Source: Rhabdornis inornatus (Eukaryota > Chordata > Aves > Passeriformes > Rhabdornithidae). Taken from it: DNA of 64,000 nt. The stretch spans positions 81,327 through 145,326 of the forward strand of contig VWZS01000630.1 in NCBI GenBank assembly GCA_013397075.1. Direction: 5' to 3'. Each line of letters opens with the position of its first letter. Positions within the stretch are counted from its first letter, which is position 1. Both the position numbers and the translations under genes were made by a program. Positions 24,816 to 36,740 of the stretch are shown piece by piece. The notes under the pieces were generated by a model. It did no database searches and had not been told where the DNA came from. It saw only the letters and a list, made by a program, of their open reading frames with translations.

Positions 24816-27639
24816 ATTTCCAGCTTTCCTAGACAGGAAACTGGATTTTCCTGTGATTTTGACTTGTGACTTTTCAACAAATTAGAATAATTTTATACCG
24901 AGACTGATCCTACTTATACTGGGACATTTTAAATGAGATGAGTACAGGATCAAATATTCTGTTAAATTACTTCCAGGAGTACCACTGACATTATGGATGT
25001 AAATAAAATTGCCTCAATCTAAACAAAAAACACTCACTAAAAGAGGCAATAGACAAAAAACCCCAAACATTTTAAGAGCATGAATAGCATGAAGCTCATT
25101 ATTCTGAAGATCTGTTGTCCTCACTGTCATTTCCCACCTTTTTTCCCAGTACCTAGTTGACAACTGTGCCCAGCAGTTTCCCCTTGATCTCCCCTTGAAA
25201 AAATCATGTGGTTATCACATATTTATAGATATAATTTAATGTTCCCTGGCAAGAAGTGAGGACTCACGGGTCCAGAAGCCTCAGTTCTGTCCTATAACCA
25301 TTATTAGAGAAACAGTTAGTGCAAACAAAAAGCTACAAGAAATAGAATTCAGTTTGAAATTTAAACTAAAAATCAGTAACTAATAAAGACCTTGTGATCA
25401 ATACATAAACCAAAAGAAATTAAGTCAACCCCACTCCTAAGAAGTGCAAAGAACTCCCCCATGTATCACAAGAAAACTGAGAGGAACACAGAGACTAAAT
25501 TGGAGATACACTTTTGAGGGGATATATTTTCATTAAATAGCTGAAGGTGTTTGGACAACCTTGTTTGCCCTTTTGAGAGTAATGGCACCATCAACATTCA
25601 CTTCACACTCTGTTATTAACATCATGGGTCGCTGGTTTTATGGTTCATTCAGGCTCTTCAAAGACAACACTTCACTTAAAGGGTAACTTGCTCATTTCCT
25701 CTCTCAAATGAGGCCATTTCTGTTCTAATGCCTTCTTTTTCTTTCCATGCAGCCATTACTCTTCTGCTTCTCTGTTGACTAAAATCAATGTGAGCTCTGC
25801 TGTGACCATGAGAGACTTGGTTCCACATCAGAAATTATAATGGAAATCCAGGAGCAGTACAAATCTCCAGGTGTGACAGACCAATAAGAAGCTCTGGAGA
25901 AATGTGTTTGCTGAGTTTTGCATCTTCTGTTGACAAACACTGCCTTAATCTCTTTGGGTTATTTTGCCCTCATTCACCTGACTGTTACTTTGTCTCACAC
26001 CCATAAACTAAGTTAGACATGAAAACCCTACATCAAAGACTGATATGAGACACTACATCAGGCAGAGGGCTGCATTTGTTTTAAATATGTCCTAATATTC
26101 AGGAAACTTCCTAGTTACCATAAAAGTTTTTTGCTATCAGGAAATCTTATTCCCTAATGCCCTAAATCTATTATATTATTATGACAAAGGCAAAGCACAG
26201 TGAAACATTCCCTAACCACAAAGAAACACTCTGTAAAACAAGTTAAACTCAAATAGGACAATTTTTTAACCAGCAGGAGTTATGGACCCTCAGTCCTTTT
26301 CCACCATATGAAAAAAAGATATTTTTGTGTGCTGAGGCTGAATTTGATTTTTAAAAATACTTCTAGAGCAGCAGAAACTCAATGTACTGATTCAGTCTGG
26401 TACCAAGCATCAAATAATCAAAAATAAGTCTTATATGGAACAATCTCCCAACCTGCTGTTTTGGGAAGAATTCAGTCCAAATTTGCAGAATACACAGAAA
26501 AGTGAACAATTTTTTACATCTGCAGAATGAATAAATCGTACTTTTTTTCTAGCTTGGATTTTGTTTGATGCTGAGGAATAGATCAGCTGGAGGTTAAACA
26601 TGTTTGCCTTCATATACAAATAAAAACGGAAATCAGGAGCCAGCTGTTTCTCAGGTATTGTACAGATTTGCACATCTCTCCCTGAAAAACTATGAAATCT
26701 TTTCTCTGTCGTATAAGTGGTCAAAGGCACTCTGGATTAAGAGCAAACCTAAAGATTTCTCACTGACAGCTGAATTTGTGAGTTGCTGTTCCTTATCACG
26801 TTGATCCCTGGCAGTCAATTCTACTCAGTCATAAATATTTCCATTACTTATTTCTGTAGTGGAGGATCCTTGTGATTAAAGACATTGCTCCCAGAAATAG
26901 CTGGAAAACATTAGGATGAAGCAAACATCACCCACACCCATGCCCAGCAGGAAGCCATCACTCTCCCCAGAATAACAAACTGAGAGATTATTTAGCAAGT
27001 AGAAGTTAAGAAACAGAAGGAAAGCCTGGAAATATCCAAAGCCACCATCACAGAGATCAACACAGAACAGCTGATAAATACATGGTGCATGCAGAAGGAT
27101 TTTTTTACAATTCTACAGACAAACCTGGGCATTCCAAGAAAAAAAAAGTGCATTTCCTGTCTCAGGACCTGACTATCCCAATTATCCCTTTTTGCACAAT
27201 GTTGGGTTACAGTAATACTCTGGGTAATTTTCCTATATCTTCCCTCGTTCTCTTAAACTTTGGGGTCTGCTGGCATCCCTGGTGCTTCTGTTCAAGGCAG
27301 TATGAGGCAAGAAAGGCTTCCAGCCCTGTGATCCCTGCTCTGTAGCTCCATGGACTCATGCTCTGAACTGAGACAGAGGGGTCTGGAGGGAGGAGGGGGT
27401 GGCCTAAGGCAACTATATTCCTGAAGAATTAAAATCTCTGTGGTGGATGATTCCTAAACATGAGCGGTGCCTTGGGATTTTTACTCGTTACCTCTCACAG
27501 TAATGAACTGACCCTCTCAGGACAAGATAGTTTTTTGTTACATAAGAAAATTGAGGAGATGCCTATGATTCTGTGAAAAGGGGTGCTTCTTCCCCACAAG
27601 TAGTGTCTTTTCTGTGAGGGCCTCTCTCCACAATCCTGC

Positions 27640-27735
27640 CTTTAAACACCATCTCTCACTTACCCACTGTCTTGGGGGAGAACAGTGGTTCTCCCCCAAG
27701 ACAGTGGGTAAGTGAGACAGAGATGGTGTTTAAAG
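27640..27735. repeat. Near-perfect inverted repeat (hairpin), 44/48-bp arms, 4-bp loop
   Basis: The left arm 27640-27683 is the exact reverse complement of the right arm 27688-27735, except for four extra bases (acag) at 27717-27720. The loop is agtg. Folded, it gives a stem of 26 uninterrupted pairs nearest the loop, a 4-base bulge, then 18 more pairs. It directly abuts a CR1 fragment starting at 27736. The arms match no insertion element I recognise. The near-identity implies a recent fold-back duplication or a sequencing or assembly artefact. Confidence 0.95.
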
Positions 27736-27995
27736 ATCAGAGTGCAGAACACCAGAACAGGAGGGTCAGGCTGGAGATCAGGGAAAGGTTCTTCCCCCAG
27801 AGGGTGCTGGGCAGGCACTGCCCAGGCTCCTCAGGGAATGGGCACAGCCCCAAGGCTGCCAGAGCTCCAGGAGTGTTTGCACAATGCTCTCAGAGATGCA
27901 CAGGGTGGGATTGTTGGGGTGTCAGTGCACGGACAGGGGCTGGACTCCATGATCATTGTGGGCCCACTCAGGATATTCTCTGACCCAATAATTCA
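27736..27995 (+). mobile_element. CR1 LINE 3'-end remnant (sense, second subfamily)
   Basis: About 260 bases with 'gggtcaggctggagatcagg', 'aaggttcttcccccagaggg', 'gggcacagccccaaggctgc' and 'gggattgttggggtgtcag'. It is the same subfamily as the antisense copy at 6232-6600. Its 5' edge coincides with the end of the hairpin. Confidence 0.8.
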
Positions 27996-29854
27996 TGCCT
28001 TATCTACTCACCCCTTACAAGTATCACTATCTACTGGAAAAGAATACATAGCAATTTGCCAAAGAAAACAAACCTTATTCAGGAATTAATAGGAGGATGT
28101 TATTATTTGATAGAGCATAATCCTGTTTATTAATGACTAAATGGGAGCAACAGCTTAGTCCTCAATGATTATGCTTCTTTACATTCCTGGGTTTTCCCAA
28201 AATAAATTCTGTGAAGGGACATAACTCTGTATTTACCATGAGCCCAACGGGGCTTACTCCTGTGGACGTGCCAAATGAAACAGCTGAAGAAAAAATATCC
28301 ACAGATTGAAGCATAAAGTATATTTTTGTCAGTATGTGACATGGGAATGTTTCAGTATGACAAACCAGCCTGCTAGTGGCAGGACACTATCCTGTGCCAC
28401 TTGCAGGAGCAAACAAGTGAATAAAACACATGAGAAAAACAGCTCACAAATAATATTGGTAATTTAATAAAGACCCTGTTAAAGAATCATCATGGTAACA
28501 AGGTACTCAGGTATGCATATTGTTAGAAATAGTCAAGATGCCAAAAATAAGGAGAACAAAGAAGTTCTTGAGACATTTGCAGAATTTCTCTTTTCGTTGT
28601 TCTGCTTTTTCTTTGGGGGAATTCTGCCCAGCTGCCCTGGTGAAACAGTGCTGACTGCAGAGCAGGACCCTCACCTGCAGCTGCACCCTCCACTCCTGGG
28701 CCTGCAGACCCCAACCTTTCTCCTTTTGCTCTGCTTGCCTCTGTTTTTTTAAACACAGAAGTACCATAAACCATTACCAGCATTCATCAATCGTTGTTAA
28801 TACCCAGACCTCAGCAAGCAGGCACAGCAAACCAGCCCTGAGAGCAAGTTCAGCACAGTTTACATCACCATTCCCTCTCATTTGATGCCAAGCACACAGA
28901 GCTTACTCCAGCACTTTGCTTATCAGAACAAGCCCTTGTTTCCTTGCTGGCCACCTCTTCCCTTTGCATGTGGGAGGATGGCATCTCATTCAAGGAATGT
29001 AAAAATATTCCCTGCTGCCTTTTCCCTAATGAGCCCTCTCCCTGTACACCCCTCAAACAAAGCTTCCTGGGGAGACAAATTGTGACAAAGCTGTGTAAAA
29101 TCTTGCCATTAATCCTGCAGCCAGCTCTGGTTCTGAATACAACTTGGCACTACAGAATTTTTATTTCTACTGTGCACACATTTGCCAGTGGGATTGAACA
29201 TCACATAAAATGCATGGAGGCTTTTAAGACGTTTGTTTCAGTCCAGGTTTAAATCACCAGCACTATGAGGTGATGGAAGATTCTCTAGTCAGGATATCAC
29301 TTAAGCTCTGTTGAAGTCCCACTGACGTCAAAGAAATAGAAACATATGCTTAATTTTAATTGTATGCTTAAAGGCTGGTCTGAAATGGGTCACAAATGGC
29401 CACCTTCTCTATTTCTTCTGAATCCCATGGGATAATTTCCATCGGGGAATTAATTCTCATTAACACATTCATTTTTCCAAGACCAAATCCTTTCTGCATT
29501 CTTTATGAGTAAACCATCCTAAGCTTAACCAGGAAAAAAATCCTAAAGCATGAGTACCTGACAATAAAAAACTACATTTCTTATAATAAACTGTTGAAAA
29601 CAAACCATTACTGTGCTTAATGATTAATTTGGTTTTCATCTTTGCCTAAGGCTGCAGGCTGTTCTTCCAGGCCATTATTTGCTACAAATGTCCAATTTCC
29701 TATGTGTTTCCTTGGGATTTATTATAACACTACTGAAGGGTAAAGGTCACCAAACAAGTCCTTCTGCCAGAAGCCTTTTCCACCCATACTCCACCTCTCC
29801 AGTGTAGTTCTCAAGGCCTCTGATTTCTGTTGTCCCTTTGGGAATATCACCCAC

Positions 29855-30917
29855 TGTCTTGGTTTGAAAGACAGGTGTCTGCTAAGGAAGGCAAGAGCCT
29901 CCCTTGGAATGGAAAAATATAACCACCTTCCCTCTGAATTACTATAATTTTGAAATTAAGGGGCTCTCAGGCAAAGATACGAGAATAGAAATAACAGTTC
30001 TTTACTAGTATGTGCAATAAAACAAACAAACAGCAACCACTATGGCATTAACAACAAACAGAACCACAAACCCAGTGACCCTTCCCAGCCGCCACCCTTT
30101 CCCCTTCGGTGCAGTTCTGCTCACAGCCAGCGGGGGCGCTGGTGGCTCCCGGCCGGGCAGGGCAGGTGCGATGGTTCCCCCGCGCCTGCAGGGGGCGCTG
30201 TGGCGCGGGATCGGGGAGCACACGGTGATGGCGGCTGTGCCCAAAGTGGGAAGGGATGGAGGAGAGAGGATTTGGTTCTAAAAATCCCCTGGGGCAGCCA
30301 ATCCCGGTGACCCAGCAGGACTCTCAGAAACAGCAAGCTGGAACGGCAGGAATGAGCAAAATCCGGGGGTGGTGGACGACATGTATCAGAAGCTCCGTGG
30401 CTGTGGCTGGAACCACATGCCGCCTCAGCAGGCAAGGGGTGCAGGGCTACAGTGCAGAGAAAACTCAGAGCAGTGCTGAAGAAGCAGTGGGGGAGGGACA
30501 GTGGCGGCCAGGCTCCTAGCAGGGCAGGGAGAGGCGGGCTCAGGATCCCAGGCACCCAAGCACATGGTGAAGAAATCCCTTTTAGTGAGGTAGGGGTTCA
30601 ATGGCTGCTCTCACAAACAGAGGCTCACCCCACAGCAAAAGAAGCAGGACTGGGCTGGAGTACAGCAGTGGCAGCAAATTCCCTCTCCAGAAAGAGAGAG
30701 AGACAGAGAGAAGCTACTCCAGCCCTGTCTTTTAATCTCAGCGGTATCTCTGCCCCTCAGAGAGAAACTCCCAGATCAGAGACGCGTACACAGATGCCCT
30801 CCTCCCTTGGCCACTTCTCTTTTTCTTAAGAACGCAGTCGTTACTGCTTCCTACCAACTTACTGGACAAAATTCCCTAAGTAAAAAGAAACAAAAGGAAA
30901 GAACCTAACCCCTAGCA
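29855..30917. mobile_element. LTR-like element, songbird-type ERV LTR, probably solo
   Basis: The segment opens TGTCTTGGTTTGAAAGACAG, followed by 'gtgtctgctaaggaaggc' and 'ttgaaattaaggggctctc', a start I recognise from abundant songbird ERV LTRs. It can be closed at 'cctaacccctagca', giving TG...CA ends and about 1.06 kb. It contains an AATAAA-type site near 30015 and an unusually CpG-rich part at 30080-30260. I could not find a matching target-site duplication and saw no gag or pol next to it. The right boundary and orientation are uncertain. Confidence 0.55.
30127..30197 (+). promoter_or_regulatory. Two CTCF-like motifs inside the LTR
   Basis: At 30185-30197 the bases CCTGCAGGGGGCG match 12 of 13 positions of the CTCF core CCASYAGRKGGCR. 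At 30127-30140 CCAGCGGGGGCGCT is a looser match in the same orientation. Binding is not shown by sequence alone. Confidence 0.4.
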
Positions 30918-30961
30918 CCGCTCAGTAAAGAATAAACATGGAATGTTATCATTTATGGAAT

Positions 30962-31360
30962 ATACAGAATAATGGAATCGTTTGGGTTAGAAGGGATCTA
31001 AAAGTTCATCCTGTTCCATACCCTGCCATGGCCAGGGACACCTTCCACTGGCCCAGGTTGTTCCAACCGCTGTCCAGCCTGGCCTTGTACACTGCCAGGG
31101 ATCCAGGGGCAGCCACGGCTTCTGTGGGCATCCTGTGCCAAGGCCTCCCCACCCTCACAGGGAAGGATTCCTTCCCAATATCCCATCTAACCCTGCCCTC
31201 TGGCAGTGGGAAGCCTCTTGTCCTGTCCCTCCATCCCTTGTCCCAGAGAGAGCTCTCCAGCTGTCCTGGAGCCCTTTTGGGCGTGGAAGGGGCTCTGAGG
31301 TCTCCCCAGAGCCTTCTCTTCTCCAGGTGAACACCCCTAGCTCTCCCAGGCTGGCTTGTC
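30962..31360 (-). mobile_element. CR1 LINE 3'-end remnant (antisense, ~400 bp)
   Basis: It starts 'gaatcgtttgggttagaagg' and extends through 'ccaaggcctccccaccctca', 'cttgtcctgtccctccatcc' and 'cccttttgggcgtggaagg' to 'agccttctcttctccaggtg'. This is one of the longer antisense copies. Overlapping frames on both strands are repeat-derived. Confidence 0.85.
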
Positions 31361-34294
31361 AGGCCATGACTCCCCAGTTAATTGGTGTCACTGCAGGCAA
31401 TGGGCATTCCTTGCTCTGGCTCCTCTAGATGGACACACTTCGCTCTCCTCCCAGGCCAGCCCTGAACTCAAGCTCTCATATCACAGCTCTCTGCTACCAG
31501 CCATATGACAAAGGCAATTAAATTGTGCCTGCTACCTAAAATCCCACTGTCATTGGGATGAAATGTGTGTTCCAGGCAGGGCTGGAGGGATTCTGAGGTG
31601 CTGAGATAAAACCCTCAGAGCAACTGTGCTTGGAGATGTTCTGGCACACATAACAGCCATAGCTGCTCAGCAGGATGCTGTCCTCCAGCAGCCACTCCCA
31701 GCACAGCGCTGGGGAGACTGGCTGGGAGGAGGAAACAACAGGACAGGGTTTTTTGCCCTCCCTCCCACCTCTCACAAAGCAGTTTGTGCCTGCTTTGCTT
31801 CTTGCTACAAGGCCACCTCCTCCCCATTCCTCATGTACTGCTCAGCACCCTCCAATGTTTCCATCACTTCTCAGAGAGAGAATGGGATGATCTGCAAGAC
31901 ATTATTTTCTAAGCATTCCCTGCCCTGTATCCAGATGAATATTTCCTCCATTACTTTGTCTGCTATTTTTAAAGACACCTGAAACTCTTCTTTCCCCAAC
32001 TAGTGTGTCCATAGAAGGTGAGCTGTCATGGAGCCAAGCTACGCTGTATATTTACCGACTTTATTACCCTCTCAGAACTCCAGCCTTCCAGGCACTTACC
32101 TAGTTTATTTCTGGGTCTGAACTTCTTCCAGCTCTTCTCTACTCAGAAGGGAATGACAGGATCTAGGTGGAATTGCACTAGAAACCATTACAATCCCACT
32201 CTGGTACAGGATGGGACCAACCTCAAAATCATACTGGGTTAACTTCGTAATAACTGGGAAGTTACTTCTGTAAGGAAACCATAATCATTGAACATCTTTG
32301 ATTTACTGCCGATCAACCCATTATCAGGCTGTTGGAAATTTCAAGAAGTTTTGAACTTGAGATGGCAGAATTTCATCTTTCTCCCTTTTGACAATGCTTC
32401 AATCAAACTCTGTTTTGTACCAAGCTGTCATCCCTTCAGCCAGTAGTTTTTTAAAACTCTCCTAGGAACAGATGCTGGAATTTTGAAGGGGCACATTACT
32501 ATTCCTGGGTATAAAGAGTCATTTTTAGCGCAAGCTAGAACAAAAAACCTGAAGTTTTGAAAGTTTGATTCACTTTTGAAGTCCTAAAAACGTATCTTGG
32601 ATCCACACTTTTCCTTTTTGAAATTTTTATCCTTCAGTGTAAAACATCCAGATGCTTTATTGTTTCTAAGAACTGAGCAGCAATTCTTACATTCTTGAAG
32701 GTTCCAGTGTTTGCAATTCTAACTGAGCTCAGGTCATAAATCCAGGTTAACAGCACTCAGAAAATCCCAAGTAGTCCAGCAGACACAGAGAGCCATTAGC
32801 AAGGAAAGATTAGGTAGAAAAAAACTAACTGCTCTTTCCCTGATGGATATTATTCCCACTTTAAACGCAGCACAGTACTAAAAGCTCAAAAAAAAACTGA
32901 AAGGATCCCAAGGAGGGAATCCCTGCACTGAGGCTGACTTGGGAACTGTTTGTTCTACCAAAGGACTCTGCTCCTACTCCCTGCTAACTCTGACAGTGCC
33001 AGAACAGCTCTGTGATTTTACTGCAGTCATGCAATCCCTAGGATTGTGGCTGGCACACGAATACTCTTAACTGCTTTCCCAAATTACACAAATATCCCTG
33101 TCTTTTCCCCATCCACAGTCTCAAGTAATTGGATGGGAATGCAGGAGCAAAAGGTGAGAATGAAATTTGCCATTGTTAATTTTACCGTCTTTGCTCATTG
33201 CTCTCTGGCAGCCAGACACTCTTCTGTGCAGCAAAGATGTCCCTGCATCCTTGTTGATTCCAGATTTAATTTCACCTTGCTATTGTTAATCAAAAGCTGC
33301 AATTCTTGGGTATTTTCACAGGCCTTCAACTGTGAAACTCTTCCCTCTGTAAAAAAACAACTTGACTGAATTATCAGCCCTAATTCTCTGCTCTTCTCAG
33401 ATGATTTATCTGCTGATTTATTTTGGAAACTCACAGCTATGATTCTGCTCAGCCAATCCTGTGTCTCTGCTTGCTGGAAGGACTGGAAATTTGATCTTTT
33501 GGATAGCGACAGGAACAAACTTAAGACACAAATGCCACTGTGTGGTGGTTTTTGCTAAAAGAGGTACAAGATACAGCTAAAACGTGCTAGGAGAGAGACA
33601 ATTGGTGGATGGTTAGGGATCAATAAATGGGATCAGGATCCTAAAACTTCAGCTGGAAATAATCTGGCTTTGAGAAAACTGAGGTCATGCTCAGCCAACA
33701 ACATGCCAAGCAACTGATAGCACATGGGCAAGAGTCATCCTGGAAGGAAGAGGTCATGGATTCATGTCTGGAAACCCAATAAGCTGGGGCTGAGCATCGA
33801 TGGACCTGAACAAACATGAGTACAAGACAATTCGCTTGCAGACCCCTCCTCAGCATGCATGGAGTGACCTGGAAATTTATCTTTATTGAAATGCGTAAGG
33901 AGGGTCAATCCAATGTGCACAGATCACACCTGGTGACCAGAGTTAGCGGTCACAACCCTCAATCCATCTTGTTGGCAAGATTATTTGCAATTTGTGACAT
34001 AGGCTCCAACTGCCCCTGCATCCCAGGTATGGTGAATTCAGTAAGAATAATTCCAAAGTGTGCCACTGCCCAGGGGACAAGGCAGAGGTGTAAAACCAGT
34101 CCTGTTCCTCTGCTTTTACATTTGGAGGTTTGGCACAGAAACCTGAACAATTCTCACCAGGCTGCACGTGAAGCTAATGGCAAAAGCCTAATTTTAATCT
34201 CAAAGTCACCCTTCCTCTTCTAGCTCAGGAAGATCTAATTTACTTGTTTATTTCTCTGGGGATATCTTGGATAAAGCTTAAGGTGATAACGCAG

Positions 34295-34333
34295 TGCCTC
34301 GCATAAAAGGATAAACATGCCTCGCATAAAAGG
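34295..34333. repeat. 16-bp direct repeat, two copies
   Basis: TGCCTCGCATAAAAGG occurs at 34295-34310 and 34318-34333, with identical units separated by 7 bases. It is a small local duplication. Confidence 0.9.
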
Positions 34334-35327
34334 GAAATTTGTGAGGAACTAGAAACATGCAAAACAATTATTGACTTCCTAATATTATGCTTTCTTTTAA
34401 ATAAAACCCTATATTGCCCCCATGTTCTGTCACATGAAGTGAGAAACTTGGTCACAAATATAGAAGCTTTCAGACTGGGATTAGGTGAAGATTTGAGAAC
34501 ATTCATATGATCGATAATGCCATTAATAGCAAAGACAGCAGTGGATTTGCTCTTTAGAATACCTATCTCCTAAAGTAATTATCTTTGAGCATAACGGAGA
34601 GCAAAAATATCTATGGTTGGTATCTAGAAATACATAGATGGGTCCTCACCCTTCTCTGTGCGAGGCAGGTAGTGTGTTGGAAGAGCAGCAGAGGCATCAC
34701 AAGAAAATCTGTAACACAGTGCACACACCTGAGGGAGCTTTGTTCTGGGGCTTGTGTCAGCAGCTTAAACCTCCCATTCAATTCTCCCCAGGTTCAGCTA
34801 TTCCTAAAGCTTTTCCAGTAGGGTCCCACTTGTATTAATTCCTAATTTTTCATCCTTACAGAGATGCATGGCTCTGTAGAGCTGTATACATCAGAGTCCA
34901 CTTTTCCTTATCATAATCCTGTGCATTAAAGGATGGGCACAAGTTGTGCCACTTGCAATGTAGATATTCACTGGACAGGATTAAATCAAAATCCTTTGTA
35001 AGCCCTTATTTTGGTTCCACCTTTTCCATTTTTAAAGTTGTAAGGAGACAGCCCAAAAAGAGTCACTATTTCACCAGACGTGTGGATAAATTTTGTGTTT
35101 TCTCCCCAAAATGTTGATCTGTTTAATTTTTTTTTTCTTATTTACAATCTCCTGTTTAAATGAATTTTATTATGCCTTACACATATTTATCTAGTAAAGT
35201 TCATAAAACATAAATACTGGAAACCTGACCAGGAGAATGGCTGAGGTCAGAGTCACGGAGAGGAGATAGAAGAGGGCACGTAATGTACATCACTATCCAT
35301 GGCTTGCACACTCTCACCATCAAGAAA

Positions 35328-35476
35328 AGGTTGTGGACTCCCTATCCCTGGAAGTGTCCAAGGCCAGGCTGAATGGGGCTTGGAACAGCCTGAGATAGCA
35401 GAAGCGGCAGGGGGTGGAACTCGATGGGCCTTAAGGTCCTTCCCAACCTAAACCACTCTGGGATTCTGGGGTTCTA
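35328..35476 (+). mobile_element. CR1 LINE 3'-end remnant (sense)
   Basis: About 150 bases: 'ccctatccctggaagtgtcc', 'aatggggcttggaacagcct', 'ggccttaaggtccttcccaa' and terminal 'gggattctggggttct'. Confidence 0.8.
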
Positions 35477-36221
35477 AAAATGGACTGAATCGTATGTGTG
35501 TCCACACCCAGCTGAGAGCAACTTGCTGGGAATTTTCAGTTGGTAAATATTTTGAAAACCAACATTTTTCCTTTTTAATAACAAAGTGGGAAGACAATGG
35601 GAGTGAGAACCTAAAGACAGATGATAATTTTTTGCTCTTGCTACGTCTTCACCTTTATTCTCTGTTCAAACATAAGAACAACATGAAGCCAAAAATGATC
35701 ACCTAGCTATGCCCATTATTCCTTAAATTCAGTCTCTGAGCTGAACACACGATGCCAGTGACACAAGGACAGCCTGGTGTTCCAGAGCTTGCAGGTCCTC
35801 ATAATCCCCCATAAACTTTTCAGGAGGTTTCAGGGGTTTCTAGCAACCTCAGGGAGCTGAACAGCTCCTGTAACAGGAAGGTAAACACGGCTCACACAGC
35901 TCCCAGCCCACATCACGTCATATGGATAAAAGGAGGAGGCATGACCTCAAAGAACGACAGCAGTGGCTATCACTCCTGCAAAATTTGTATGGATTATTTT
36001 AGGATGCACGTCAATTCAAATTTGTCATCTCATTTGCCTAATGGTACTTTATTCAGTAACTAAACAAACTATTTATTTTAGCATTGGTTACCTTCATGTT
36101 AATTATTACCTTTCAGTTTAGAGTATAACAAAATAAAGGGTTTTTTTCCTTTTTTTTTTTTTTCTCCAGATGTTTTTATATGCCACACTACCCAGCAGGT
36201 TTACTAACTCAAAATTGTGGG

Positions 36222-36420
36222 TGGGCAGGCACTGGCAGGGGCTGCCCAGTCCCCATCCCTGGAGGTGTTCAAGGAATAACTGGATATGGCACTCAGGACT
36301 CTAGTCTGGCTGACAAGGCCTTATTGGGCTGAATGCTCTGGTCTAGCTCTGATGATCGGTCACAGATTGGACTGGATGATCCTGAAGGTCTTTTCCAACT
36401 TCAATGATTCTGTGATTCTA
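36222..36420 (+). mobile_element. CR1 LINE 3'-end remnant (sense, third subfamily)
   Basis: About 200 bases including 'ccccatccctggaggtgttc', 'tggatatggcactcaggact' and 'gattggactggatgatcctg', ending 'caatgattctgtgattct'. The 3' layout differs from the main copies. Confidence 0.75.
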
Positions 36421-36642
36421 AAACCTCTCTAGGAAGCCATACTTCTAATCCACCCCAGGTGCATGGAAAGGGCAGAGTGGTGAGCCCCTCTACCAGGCTG
36501 GACTAAGATAATTTCAACTATTGTCAAAACAAAGCACTTTGTATATTCTCAAGAAAAAACATGGTATTTTAAAGAAAAATTCTGCAAATGTGGAACAGAT
36601 TGTTTGCCACAAGCTTCAAATATACTATTCCACACCTGGAAA

Positions 36643-36740
36643 TGGATATGGATATGGATATGGATATGGATATGGATATGGATATGGATATGGATATGGA
36701 TATGGATATGGATATGGATATGGATATGGATATGGATATG
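36643..36740. repeat. (TGGATA)n hexanucleotide microsatellite, about 16 copies
   Basis: This is a 98-base, essentially perfect array of TGGATA. Translation in different frames gives GYGYGY, MDMDMD or ISISIS runs, which explains three open frames here that should not be called genes. The CR1 copy at 36222-36420 contains a single 'tggatatgg', but the array lies outside it. The array is pure enough that its length probably varies between individuals. Confidence 0.97.

Noticed and set aside
33541..33960. Possible second LTR starting TGTGGTGG
   Set aside because: It resembles avian ERV LTRs loosely, but I could not define the other end, a TATA/poly(A) arrangement or a target-site duplication.
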